NCBI GenBank assembly: GCA_026018925.1
Contig: JAKSZU010000026.1
Span: 15,429,127-15,493,126, forward strand
Origin: Tupaia tana
Taxonomy: Eukaryota; Chordata; Mammalia; Scandentia; Tupaiidae
Length of the DNA stretch: 64,000 nt
Direction of reading: 5' to 3'
In this document: positions 44,965-54,744 of the stretch, in pieces
Position numbering within the stretch: the stretch's first letter is position 1
Layout of the letters: each line of letters begins with the position of its first letter
Position numbers and translations under genes: made by a program
Notes under the pieces: model-generated
What the model was told of the DNA's origin: nothing
Database searches by the model: none
What the model saw: only the letters and a program-made list of their open reading frames with translations

Positions 44965-45555
44965 ATTTTTTTAAAGTTTATTTCTTCTGAGAGCAAGTGT
45001 TTTGACTGGTTCAGGCCAGTTCAGTCCGGTTTTGTTCAAACCAATTCCAACTTCTTTATACTGACTCATACCAGTTTCAACAGATTTATACTGGTTTAGA
45101 CTGGTTCTGACTTGTTTATACTGGCTTATACCATTTTAGAACAGTTTATGCTACTTTATACTTGTCCAGAGTGATTCCAACTGGTTTGTACTTGTTCAAA
45201 CCAGTTCTGACCGGTTTATACCAGATCTAGCTGGCTTATATCGGCTTTCATGCTGGTTCAAACCATTTCAGACAAGTTTATGCTGGTTTATACTGGTCTG
45301 GTCCAATTTATACTGGTTTAAACCAGCTCTTATCAGTTTACACTGATCCAAACCAGTTTGGACCAGTTTAGACCAGTTCAAAACTGTTCAGACTGGCTTA
45401 ATCAGTTCTGACTGGTTCGGGCCATTGTCCTCTCAGGATTTGGGACATTTGTGCACGTACTTGGTGTGTTTTTCAGGCCTTTAGGCCCAGAACTCAAACC
45501 ACATAGCTGGCCTTGTGTAACCTAGAGCCTTAACCACCATGCCACCTACTGGCCC
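44965..45555 (-). mobile_element. SINE-A, reversed, with an expanded satellite inside
   Basis: The T-rich start (44965-44999) resembles a reversed SINE tail. The head half at 45424-45555 (TGTCCTCTCAGGATTTGGGAC to CCACCTACTGGCCC) is clear. The middle is replaced by about 425 bp of 10-bp repeat. Confidence 0.65.
45000..45425. repeat. 10-bp-periodic satellite, about 42 units
   Basis: Units vary around CTGGTTTATA / CCAGTTTAGA. From 45080 to 45250 they keep an exact 10-base register (CTGGTTTAGA, CTGGTTCTGA, CTTGTTTATA, CTGGCTTATA). Because ACTGGT and ACCAGT alternate, the array is partly self-complementary. Confidence 0.95.
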
Positions 45556-45690
45556 TTTAATATATTTTTTAAAGTTTATTGATTCATGAGAGAGAGAGAG
45601 ACAGGCCTACCCAACAGGGTCATCATACCATGATCCACCCCAGCCTCAGCCAGCCTGTCTCCTGGGCACAGGCACCAGCGCCTGGCATGT
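45556..45690 (-). mobile_element. SINE-C, reversed, truncated
   Basis: AAAGTTTATTGATTCATGAGAG, CAACAGGGTCATCATACC, CCAGCCTCAGCCAGCCTG; a short (CA)n follows at 45699-45718. It shares wording with the copy at 50083. Confidence 0.7.
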
Positions 45691-45719
45691 GGAGGGAGAC
45701 ACACACACACACACACACG

Positions 45720-46584
45720 CACACACATACGTTACTGATCAACCGCTGAGATTTCCTTTGCATTTGTTAGGCCTTCCTCCTCTTTTCTTTTTTCTTAATT
45801 ATTTACTGAAACGGTTCAGGCATCATCTACCATTTGTTACTCACTTTATCTTAGTTTCCCGTCTGAAGCCGGGAGTAGGTTTGCTGTTGCTGAGCAGAAA
45901 GGCTGAGATGTGCAGATCTTGGTGCAGAGTGACACTCCCGTGGAGAACCAGGCAGGGGACGGGCAGAACACCCCCAGCATCATCGTGCACAGGGTAGCAG
46001 AGACAAGCAGATGGTTCCAGAGTGAGGGAGGGCGAGCGGACAGTGATAGGCCCTGCTGATTGTCACTGTCTAGGCAAGGGACATTCTGTATGAGTCACCC
46101 TTGGGCTGGGGCCCAAGCAGCCCAAGGCAAACAGCATCAATAGATACCTTAAAAGCTCACTGGGCTTCTGGCATCCTGCGCCCTGCCAGGAGAAGCCTCC
46201 AAACAGGGAGTTCTGGGGAGCCAGGAAGGAGCCAGCACTGCTCAGACAGCCCAGGGCTCCTGCCAACTGGTCGCACCCTCCAGGCCCTGCTGTCCCCTCC
46301 AAGGGACCTGTGTTTCTGTTCAGGAAAGAGGGAGAGGGGACTGGTAGTTTTCCATTTTCCCTCCCTGGGTGACTCGGGAGAAAGCAAAATATGTTCCTAG
46401 CTTGTTTTACCACTACGGTCGTTGTGATCTGCGCAGACCGAAGGCTGGGGAGGACCCCGACGGCGAGGCCTTCTCACGACCCGTCCCTCTCTCCCCTTCG
46501 AAGCCTCAAGCCTGTCAGGAGCCCTTCTGTTAACCTGGAGGTGCTGTCTCTCCATCATTCTTTTATTTTATGTTACTTCATTAA
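45720..46584. other. Unassigned intergenic stretch
   Basis: No element recognised in about 0.86 kb; moderately GC-rich at 45890-46550. Short ORFs on both strands have no family resemblance. Confidence 0.4.
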
Positions 46585-46758
46585 ATTTTTTTTAATATTA
46601 TTATTATTATTTTAATTTGATGTGGGGCACGTGCACTCACCAGAGACAGAGACAGACAGGAGAGAGAATGAGAAACCAAGCCACCAGGTCTAGGACTCTA
46701 ACCACAGTCAGCCCTGTGGGAGTCCAAGACCTTCGTCACCACGCCACTTGTTGGTCCC
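46585..46758 (-). mobile_element. SINE-B, reversed
   Basis: TTTTAATATTATTATTATTA, TTTAATTTGATGTGGGGCAC, head end CCACTTGTTGGTCCC; TGTTACTTCATT on both sides. Confidence 0.88.
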
Positions 46759-46767
46759 TGTTACTTC

Positions 46768-46962
46768 ATTTTTTAATTTAAGGTGGAACACATAACAAAT
46801 ACAAGAGAGAAAGGAGCACCCCCCACAGGCTGCGGCCACATCACCACCCCTTTTCCTAGTCTTCCAGCCCATCAAGTCTTGGGCACTCGTGTTGGGACTC
46901 GAACCATGGTGGTCAGCCATGCAGGATCCAACTCCCTTCACCACCAGGTCAGACTGGCCTGG
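46768..46962 (-). mobile_element. SINE-A, reversed, shortened
   Basis: AGAGAGAAAGGAGCACCCCCC to CACCACCAGGTCAGACTGGCC. Confidence 0.7.
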
Positions 46963-46967
46963 CAGCT

Positions 46968-47134
46968 TTTTTAAAAAAGACTCAGTAAATATTTCAGGCT
47001 TCGTAAGCCAGCAGTCAGCTGTGCTGAGGTAGTGTGAAAGCAGAGACAGACAACCTGCATGAAGGGCCATGGTCGTGTTCCAATAAAACTTTATTTACAA
47101 ACATAGGGGTTGGCCATCGTTTGTCCACCCCTGG
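46968..47134 (+). mobile_element. hAT-type MER element, 3' part
   Basis: AAATATTTCAGGCTTCGTAAGCC, GTTCCAATAAAACTTTATTTAC and GGCCATCGTTTGTCCACCCCTG are the body and right end of the family at 3106-3630. Confidence 0.8.
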
Positions 47135-48235
47135 CATCATGAGACACCTGGGCTAGTTCTAGGATATCTCTGTGCTGAGGCCGAGGAGGCAGCAGGCATT
47201 CAGGCAGTTCTGTGTGGCCGGCTGGAAGTATTTCACATGATACCAGGTATCTAAGAGGGCCGCACGGGCAACTCGCATGTTGGCTGTCTCTTCAACAGCC
47301 AGTTCTCCATCTGTCTTAATGAGCAGGATGGACTTGTTCTGGCAGCCACGCACCTAGCTTCAGGATGAACTATGAGTATTCGAAGGCAAGGTGCTTAATC
47401 CAGTTTGCCAGCCATTGGCCTGGGAGAGGGCACATGATTTTGCTTGGCATACACTAAGTCTGCAGAGAGTTTGTTAAGATTTTGTCCTCTGATGAAAGAA
47501 TAGAACCTTTCCTTTCTGCATCTTCTCTTCCTGATATGAGTCCTCTCAAGAGCAGATGTGATACCTGGTGCTGCTGCAGCCACATTGCAGCCATGAGGGG
47601 AAAGCCTGAAGGATTATAGACATGTCAGCCCAGAGGCCTAACTTGGCTGTTTCTGTACCAACCCTGGAAGTGCCCATCTCACAGTAGGAAGGTTAGCATA
47701 TATCTGAGACATTTATACCATGTATTCCCTTACAGTTTAACAGGTCCTAAGTAACCAAAATAATGCCCTATATTATATTAATAAATGCTTGTTAGTACAA
47801 AAGGAAGACAGTTGGACATATTTCCTCCTTCTGTGGCTTCCCAGTCTTGACACTGTGCCTGTTCACTTTCCAATCAAACACGTAGGATGCTGGAGGAGAA
47901 ATTCTGTAGAAAGCGTAGATGCCAGGAAACCAGGGGCCTAAGGAGCCCCCGCTGGAGAGAGCCATCTGTCTGCACGTGTCAGTCTCCGCAGGGCCCAGCT
48001 CGCCTCCTCCCACGGTGTTCTTAGTTCCAGGAACCAGCTGAACAAAACAGCACCAGCCACGGGTGGGAGCGGAACGTTCTCACACGACAGCAGTTGGGGA
48101 AGGACCCCCAAGTGCCTCTGCTGAGTGAACAAGCGCAGTCACAGAGCCCCCACGCCCACATCCTCACCAGACTGACACCCCCCCCCCCCCAAATATAGGA
48201 GTCCCAGTCCAACGGCCTGAGTTCAAAAACTTGCC
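47135..48235. other. Intergenic stretch, possible old repeat
   Basis: 47395-47680 (GCCAGCCATTGGCC, GCAGCCATGAGGGGAAAGCC, CCAACCCTGGAAGTGCCC) resembles a widespread old mammalian repeat I cannot name. C11 is at 48178-48190. No intact gene seen. Confidence 0.4.
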
Positions 48236-48243
48236 AGGCTATG

Positions 48244-48470
48244 GGGACCTGCTAGTGACATGCTTGTTGAGACTCCTGGATCCCACATGGCTAGCTGTGT
48301 GGTTTGAGTCCCGGACCTGGTGGCTTGCAAAACATGTTGGGTGCATATGTGTGCATGCCTGAGTTCCCAAGAGGAGAATGGAGGAGAAGGGATCGTGGTG
48401 TGGACATCCTTCCCCTTCCCCTTCCCCTTCCCAGGGGGTGCTTTTTTATTCAAAACAAAACAAAACAAAC
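48244..48470 (+). mobile_element. SINE-A with (TTCCCC)n
   Basis: GGGGACCTGCTAGTGACATGC head; the palindrome region has become TTCCCC repeats at 48410-48434. ACTTGCCAGGCT(A/G)TG is the target-site duplication. Confidence 0.85.
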
Positions 48471-48500
48471 ACTTGCCAGGCTGTGTCCAAAGGGACTTGT

Positions 48501-48880
48501 GGTTTGGATAAAGGTCTGTCCCCCAAAGATTCATTCATGTTTTTGAGTCTGGAGGTCCCCAAAGAATCCATGTGTTGAGACCTGACCGTATTGTGAGTTA
48601 TGGTGCCCCAGGGTGGGGCATTTGGGTGTGTCCAGCTTCCTGGCGCGGGGCTGTGATTGATCGCCTGTGGTTTACCAGGGGAGGGGACCAGCCACAGAGA
48701 CTTGGATGGTTCTCTGCTCAGGATCCGCCCTCGGCCCCATTGCAGGCTAGAGTGACACCCTTGGACTTCCCAGCCCCCAGAATCGCGAGTCAAAACAAAC
48801 CCTCGTTCTCTGAAATTCCACCCCATCTCGGGTATTTCTGCTGGCAACGCTGGAACAGGCGAGAGAGGGCCCTTTCCTCG
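48501..48880 (+). mobile_element. MaLR (MST/MLT1-type) LTR fossil
   Basis: GGTCTGTCCCCCAAAGATTC, ATGTGTTGAGACCTGAC, GACTTCCCAGCCCCCAGAATC and ATTTCTGCTGGCAAC follow the MaLR LTR order. It looks like a lone LTR, old and worn, with no internal region seen. Confidence 0.8.
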
Positions 48881-49016
48881 GATGCCGAGAGGGTGGTTAT
48901 TCCACACCGTGTTCACAGCGGCCCAGACTCACCCTTGCAGCAGCCTGAGTACTCTTAGAACCAACCTGCAATGGTTCAGGTCACGGGTGGGGAGGTGTCC
49001 TTGACATCAATATTTG

Positions 49017-49258
49017 AAATTTTTTTTAATTGCGAAAGGGCACTTACATTCACCACAGAGACAAAGAGACAGAAGGAGAAAGAGAAAGAACTCTCCAATG
49101 AGGCACAGTCATGCTGCAACCCCTTCTCCATTTCTTCTCTGACCTGTTGGGATGGGGGCACGCGTGCACATATGCCTGGTGTGTTTTATGAGCTGTGAGG
49201 ACTGGGATTTGAACTGTGGCTGGCCCAATGGGCTTTGGCTCCATTAAACCATAAGGCT
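49017..49258 (-). mobile_element. SINE-A, old reversed copy
   Basis: TTGCGAAAGGGCACTTACATTC to CCATAAGGCTACAGG. Confidence 0.75.
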
Positions 49259-49259
49259 A

Positions 49260-49519
49260 CAGGAAACAGCAGTTGATATAATGGCTATGTCACTGGACTC
49301 CCATGTAGTCAACCGCAGTTCAAGTCCCCGACCCGGTGGCTTAAACTCAGGCCGGGCGCGTGTGCGTGCGTGCCCAAGATCCCAAGAGGAGAATGGAGCA
49401 AATGGGATTGCAGCGTGGCTATCCCCCCGGGGGGGTGATTTCTTGCTTTCTGTCTCTCTGTCTTTCTGGCTAGCCTACGCGCCCTATAGCAAAAACCTCT
49501 CAAAACAAACAAACAAAAA
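49260..49519 (+). mobile_element. SINE-A
   Basis: GGAAACAGCAGTTGATATAATGG head; end CGCCCTATAGCAAAAACCTC, then (AAAC)n. It meets the previous copy head to head. Confidence 0.88.
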
Positions 49520-49554
49520 AACCCCACTATGCTCCAAGGCCAGCTTGACATCGG

Positions 49555-49840
49555 TATTTTTTGAGCACTCACTATGTGCATGACACTGTGCTGGAGGCCT
49601 GGAGTATACAAAAGGCATCCTGCTAGTCGCTATTACAGGCCCTGTAAGGTGATTACTCATGGCAGCCACCAGTGCGAGCCCCCCATACCCCCGAGCCAGG
49701 CACTGCACACGGATCTCACCTCAGCCCTGCATGGCGAGGGCCGTTGTTTTTCTCATGCTCGGAGCAGGGACATTAAGGCCCAGAGAGCAGCCGACACTAG
49801 CCGAGATAATAGCTGGTGATGGTGGGAACCCCTGGCCCCT
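49555..49840 (-). mobile_element. MIR/L2-type fragment, reversed
   Basis: TTTGAGCACTCACTATGTGCATGACACTGTGCTGG and GACATTAAGGCCCAGAGAGCAGCC are the well-known wording, worn in the middle. Confidence 0.6.
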
Positions 49841-49849
49841 GGCACTGGT

Positions 49850-50030
49850 GCACAGCTTCTCAAAGCCAGGTCCTGGACCAGCTGCCGCAGTATCTCCAGG
49901 GGACTGGCCTGAGATGCAGATTATGGGGCCTCAGCCCAGTGCGTCAGGAACTTGGGGGCTGGAGCCCCAAGCTATGTGCTCCTATCCCCCAAAGGTCTCT
50001 GAATAGTGAGGAGTTGTTTGGAGACTGTAA
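49850..50030. mobile_element. hAT-type (MER5/MER20-like) fragment
   Basis: GAGATGCAGATTATGGGGCC and GTCAGGAACTTGGGGGCTGG resemble the core of this MER group. Confidence 0.5.
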
Positions 50031-50202
50031 AGCACCTACTTGTCAATATGGGTTTTTTTTATGTCTTTTTTTTTTCTTTTTTGAAGTTTATTTGTTTCTT
50101 CCCTCAGTGAGAGTGACAGCATCCCAACAGGGTCTTCTTTTTTTTTTTTTTTTAAGAGAGATTTTTGCTATAGGGTGCGTGCACTCACTGAAGAGACAGA
50201 GG

Positions 50203-50298
50203 GGCCAGCAGGTGGTGTAGTGGTTAAGGGCACTGGATTCCCACATGGCTGACCACAGTTAGAGTCCCGGACCTGGCAGTTTGTTTTCTCACTTCTCC

Positions 50299-50349
<51 letters not shown>

Positions 50350-50454
50350 AAATTAAAAAAATAATAACAAATGGAATTAAATAAATGGGCACTGGATTCC
50401 CACATGGCTAATCACAGTTAGAGTCCCGGACCTGGCAGTTTGTTTTCTCACTTC

Positions 50455-50510
<56 letters not shown>

Positions 50511-50558
50511 AAATTAAAAAAATAATAACAAATGGAATTAAATTAAAAATTTTTAAAA
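50203..50558 (+). mobile_element. SINE-B with tandem-duplicated body
   Basis: GGCCAGCAGGTGGTGTAGTGG head. The body from GGGCACTGGATTCCCACATGG is present twice (50228-50386 and 50387-50545, period 159 bp), each with a long (CT)n and the tail AATAATAACAAATGGAATTAA. Confidence 0.92.
50305..50507. repeat. Two (CT)n microsatellites
   Basis: (TC)21 at 50305-50346 and (CT)23 at 50461-50507, each in the pyrimidine part of one half of the duplicated SINE-B. Confidence 0.92.
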
Positions 50559-50771
50559 AGAGAGACAAAAAAAGTGAGCCAGCACTCTTTCCCCCCAAGA
50601 GGGATGGCCATGCCTCAATCCCTTCTCCTCTGTTCTCTTGGGATCTTGGCCACGCACGGATATGTGTCCAACATGAGGTTCAAGCTGCCGGTCAGGACTC
50701 AAACTGGTCAACCATGTGGGAGTCCAGCACCTTAGCTACTACGTCACCTACTGGCCCCCAAACAGGGTCTT

Positions 50772-50943
50772 TTTCTTTTATAAAGAATTATTTATTTAAT
50801 TTATTTACTCATTCATCTATTTTAATTTGACCAGAGACAGAGTGAGAAAGTAAGAAAGCAAGCCACCAGGTCCAGGACTCGAACCATGGTCAGCCATGTG
50901 GGGGCGTCCAGCGCCTCACCCCCCACGCTCCTTGCTGGTCCTC
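50772..50943 (-). mobile_element. SINE-B, reversed
   Basis: AAGAATTATTTATTTAATTT, TTTGACCAGAGACAG, head end CTCCTTGCTGGTCC; AACAGGGTCTT on both sides. Confidence 0.9.
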
Positions 50944-51009
50944 AAACAGGGTCTTAATACCATAATCCACCCCCATCTTCAGCCAGCCCTGGATGCGTTG
51001 AGTGATTGC

Positions 51010-51548
51010 TCACTTTCTTTCTCTCTCTTTAAAAAAAAAAAAATTTAATTCCATTTGTCGTTATTATTTTATAATGTGTTCTGGATGCAAATCCAGAACC
51101 ACCCCCCATGTGAGTCACCCTCGTGGCTTCATCTTTTACAACTGTGACGCTGTCCAGCCCCAGTTTTTGGTATGCTTAAAAACTTTTGTGAAAGATTATT
51201 CAGAGGCTACGTACTTGTTTTATTTAAAAAATTAATATTTGTATTTATTACAAATAGAACATTTAAAACACTAGTTATTCCCTAAGAGTTTGTGTTGAAT
51301 TTATAAATATCACTGTTTTGCTGAGTTGACTACATTTTGCAATCACTTTTAAGGTTTTTGTTTTTTTTAAGCCATTTAATAATTAAATTCCCTTAAGTAC
51401 TTTAAGTACACAAATGAATGTAATATATTTGATTTCTTCATAAGCACTTTTCTAAACCTTCTCACATACTTCATTATGAATTCTTATTTATCTAATAAAT
51501 TGGTTTTTTAAATATGGCAAGTGTTAAGTTCTCTTCAACAGTAGAGTT
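51010..51548. other. AT-rich unassigned stretch
   Basis: 51036-51071 (A13, TTTAATTCCATTTGTCGTT, ATTATTTTA) is the reverse complement of the tail of the SINE-B at 50203, without a body. The rest is AT-rich with no recognised feature. Confidence 0.5.
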
Positions 51549-51995
51549 CTGGGGTCGGATGGTGGCATGGTTCTTAAGGCAACTGGATCCCACATGGCTG
51601 ACTTTAAGGTTCAAGTCCTGGATCTGGTGGCTTGAAGAAAACACTGGAGGGGCCTGCGGAGGGTATAGCAGTTATGTTGCTGGACTCTCACATGGTCAAC
51701 CATGGTTCAAGTCCCAGACCGGGTGGCTTGAAAATCATGCCAGGTACGTGTTTGTGTGCCCAAGATCCTGGGGGAGAGAATGGAGAAGAAGGGACTGCAG
51801 TGTGGCCATTCCCCGGAGGGTGATTTCTCACTTTCGCTCTCACTGTCTCTCTCCAGTGAGTGCACACGCCCTAAAGCAAGATCTTCTAAAAAGAAGGAAA
51901 AACATGCTAAAGAATGGAGGAGAAGGGATTGCAGCGCCCCTGGGAGGGGGGTTACTTCTCACTTTCCCTCTCTCTGTGTCTCTTTCCAGTTCTGT
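51549..51995 (+). mobile_element. SINE-A, split by SINE-A
   Basis: Head half 51549-51646 (GGGGTCGGATGGTGGCATGG to GAAGAAAACACTGG); 3' half 51912-51995 (GAATGGAGGAGAAGGGATTG to CTCTTTCCAGT). Confidence 0.75.
51648..51905 (+). mobile_element. SINE-A nested in SINE-A
   Basis: GGGGCCTGCGGAGGGTATAGC head; end CACGCCCTAAAGCAAGATC. Confidence 0.83.
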
Positions 51996-52274
51996 CTGAC
52001 GACAGAAACCCTAACCCTTCCCCCACTCGAACCTCAAGCTCCCTTTTTCTCTTAGCCAGACCACTGAATCGTGTCACCTGCTGTCGCTGCGTCTTCCTCT
52101 GCTGAATCCATTCCCACCTGCCAGGGCCATGACTCACTGGCTCCCACCAGTTCTGCAACCCCAGGCTTCTTGTTCCTCCTACTCGTGGCATTTCACTGAA
52201 GGGAGAGCTTGGTGTGTGAGTTGAAATCAGTGGAGAAGGATTTTCCAGAAAGGAGATTTAAAACAGGTGTTTAA

Positions 52275-52481
52275 GGGCCAGCAGGTGGCGTAGTGGTTAT
52301 GGTGCTGGACTCCCGCATGGCTGACTGTGGTTAGTCTCGGACCTGCGGCTTGAAACTCATGCCAGGCACATGTGTGTGTGCATCCCCAGGGTCCCAGGGG
52401 AAGAATGGAGAAGGGATTGTGGTGTGGCCATCCCCACGGGGGCGGGGGGAGGGACGTGATTTCTCACTTTCCCTCTCACTA

Positions 52482-52530
<49 letters not shown>

Positions 52531-52583
52531 CGAGCACATGCACCCTAATCCAGAAAAAAAAAAAGAAAACCCTCTAAAAAAAA
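52275..52583 (+). mobile_element. SINE-A with long (CT)n
   Basis: GGGCCAGCAGGTGGCGTAGTGG head; pyrimidine stretch (CT)20 at 52489-52528; end GCACCCTAATCCAG and A11. Confidence 0.88.
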
Positions 52584-52599
52584 GTTGGTGTCCCTTAAT

Positions 52600-52690
52600 C
52601 TTCATATAACTCTGCAGGCTTATTATAACCCAGTTTTATACATGAAGAAACTGAGGCTCAGTGAGAAGCCCCTGAGTTGCCCAAACCCTC
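52600..52690 (-). mobile_element. MIR fragment, reversed
   Basis: CCCAGTTTTATACATGAAGAAACTGAGGCTCAG is the reversed MIR core. Confidence 0.75.
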
Positions 52691-53055
52691 AAGGGAAAAG
52701 AAAACAGGTGGGGCAGGGAGAGGGTGGCTCCCTGTGGGGCTGTGTTCTCCTTGGTCTCAGGTTTCTAGAGGTGGGACATCCCAGGGCTTGATTGTGTCTG
52801 ATTCCCTCCCATGCTCTAGGGGGCAGTAGAGCCTTAAAATTGACTGTGAGCGTCACATCAGAATAGACTTAGGTTCAAATCCTGCTTGTTACTAGCCCAG
52901 GTGGGTGGTGAATGCAGCGAGTGCGTCAAACCCCGGGCCAGGGGCGTCCAATTCCAGATAACGGCACTGCCTCAGATAGCAAGTGCCTCCTGATGGGATC
53001 AGTAGCTTCAGGAAAAGTGCAGACCCCTAGACGGCTGGCCTGCCGTGGCCAAGCA

Positions 53056-53185
53056 GTTCTTATTTTTAATTTGCCAGAGGGTGTGTGCGTTCACCAGAGA
53101 GAAAGTGGAAAAGCATCTCCCATGGGGAACAGCCACACCACAGTCCCTCCTCTGCCATCTCTCCCTCCTTTGGGGATTTCGTGCA

Positions 53186-53220
<35 letters not shown>

Positions 53221-53310
53221 CCAGCATGTTCTTCAAGCCGCTGTGTGCAGGACCACATGGTCAGTCATGTGCAATCCAGCCACCTTAACCTCCACGCCAC
53301 CTGCTGGTCC
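53056..53310 (-). mobile_element. SINE-A, reversed, with (CA)n
   Basis: AATTTGCCAGAGGGTGTGTGC to CCACCTGCTGGTCCC; (AC)15 at 53187-53216 in the GTGTGCGTG segment. Confidence 0.87.
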
Positions 53311-53321
53311 CTGTGCCTCTT

Positions 53322-53766
53322 TTTAAGAATTATTTTCTTTTTAGGACCAGCAGTTGCCATAATGGCTATGTCGCTGGACTCCCATATAGTCAACCGCAGT
53401 TCGAGTCCCGGACCCAGTGGCTTAAACTCATGCCGGGCGTGTGTGTGTGTGCGTGCCAAAGATCCCGAGAGGAGAATGGAGAAGGGATTGCGGCGTGACC
53501 ATCCCCCCCAGGGGGTGATTTCTCGCTTTCTGTCTCTCTGTCTCTCTCTGTCTTTCTGGTGAGCGCACGCGCTTTATAGCAGAAACCTCTCAAAAAATTA
53601 TTATTTATTATTGTTATTATCTTTTAAAATTTGCTATAGGGCACACGTGCTCACCAGAGAGGGAGAAGGAGAAAGTGAGAAAGCGAGGCGCCAGATCTGG
53701 TACTCAAACCATGGTGAGCCATGTGGAAATCCAGCGTCTTAACCACCACGCCACCTGCTGGCTCCC
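53322..53766 (-). mobile_element. SINE-B, reversed, split by SINE-A
   Basis: Tail at 53322-53343 and body at 53600-53766 (AAAATTTGCTATAGGGCAC to CCACCTGCTGGCTCC). GTGCCTCT before and after is the target-site duplication of the outer element. Confidence 0.78.
53344..53599 (+). mobile_element. SINE-A nested in SINE-B
   Basis: AGGACCAGCAGTTGCCATAATGG head; end CGCTTTATAGCAGAAACCTC. Confidence 0.9.
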
Positions 53767-53769
53767 GTG

Positions 53770-54740
53770 CCTCTCTTTTCAGGGCGGCCGTAAGTTCGAT
53801 GGATGGACACGGCCTTCCTGATACCATGGCAGTATTTACGAAGCTCTCTGGGGAGGGAGGATGGCTCAGCCCCACTGCTAAGGCTGTCTGAACATCTTGC
53901 CTGGAAGAAAGACTTGCTTAACCAGCAACTTCCCCCACACACACTGCAAGTTCCTCAGTTATTTATAAAAAGCCGGCTGTAGCGAGAGACTTCTAGCAGG
54001 CGGAGGTGTGTTCCTGAGACCAAGAATAGGGGCTGAGCCCTGACAGGAGACGCTTTCTGGTGACATCAGCACCGAGCCACAGTGGATCTGCACTGCCGTC
54101 TCCAGCAGCTGGGAGCGGGCGTGGGTTTTCACCCAGCCTAGCGACAGCTGCCCACCGAGACGCACCCGGTTCTCCCAGGAGGGCTGTGCGAGCCCGGGGC
54201 GTCGAGGCAGGTGTAGGAGAGAGGCTGGGTGGCCCCAGGTGGGCAGGCTTGCGTTGGGTCTGCAGGTTTCTCATCGTCACATCTTCCCTACTTGTCACCT
54301 CACAGCTGAGCCCTGACTAAGGAGGATGGGGACAGAGCGCCAAGGTCAGCTGGGGAGGGGCTGGGACTGGTGCTTGGATGGCCTCTGGGTTTCACATTGA
54401 GAGCAGAAGTGGAGACGCCTCCATCCTGCCCACCCCTGCCTCACCATCCCCCGGGGGCGTCTACTGAGTGCAGACTCCTACCCCGTCTTCTGTTCCCGGG
54501 GATTCATGTGCACACCCACGTTTTGGAACTCTCGCGATCGAAGAGAAAGAGAACTTCAAACTTGCTCCAAACCTCAGCAGGTGGGCGTTAACTTTCCTGG
54601 AGTTGCAGTAAATTCTGGAGATAGCATACAAAGGTTCAGTCCAACCAAGGGTAAGTCCTGGTCCCTTCCAGGGGCTGCGAGCTTTGAGTGGAGGGCGAGG
54701 GGAGAAAGCGAGGGGGACGGTTTAAACAAGATGACTGAAA
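53770..54740. promoter_or_regulatory. Candidate TATA-type promoter region
   Basis: TATAAAA at 53964-53970 precedes a GC-richer, SINE-free stretch with scattered CpGs (GGGGCGTCGAGGC at 54198). A donor-like AGGGTAAGT begins at 54649. No coding exon was recognised downstream, so any transcript would be non-coding. This is a sequence hint only. Confidence 0.25.
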
Positions 54741-54744
54741 AGAG

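Larger units (their letters stand above)
50137..50758 (-). mobile_element. SINE-A, reversed, itself split by SINE-B
   Basis: TTTTTGCTATAGGGTGCGTGC at 50163 stops near 50202 and resumes at 50559 (AGAGACAAAAAAAGTGAGC) to CCTACTGGCCCCC. Confidence 0.83.
50083..51000 (-). mobile_element. SINE-C, reversed, split by three SINEs
   Basis: Outer pieces are 50083-50136 (AAGTTTATTTGTTTCTTCCC to AACAGGGTCTT) and 50944-51000 (AACAGGGTCTTAATACC to CCAGCCCTGG). AACAGGGTCTT occurs three times, at 50126, 50761 and 50944, bounding two successive insertions. Confidence 0.8.

Noticed and set aside
44965-45425. CRISPR-like or telomere-like array
   Set aside because: Units are 10 bp, degenerate and without spacers; the host is a mammal.
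47159-47353. Possible processed pseudogene, minus strand
   Set aside because: A 64-codon frame with protein-like wording, but I could not match it to a family; it may be an old repeat.
53045-53562. Open frame of about 216 codons on the plus strand
   Set aside because: It runs through two SINEs and a CA repeat and has no family resemblance.
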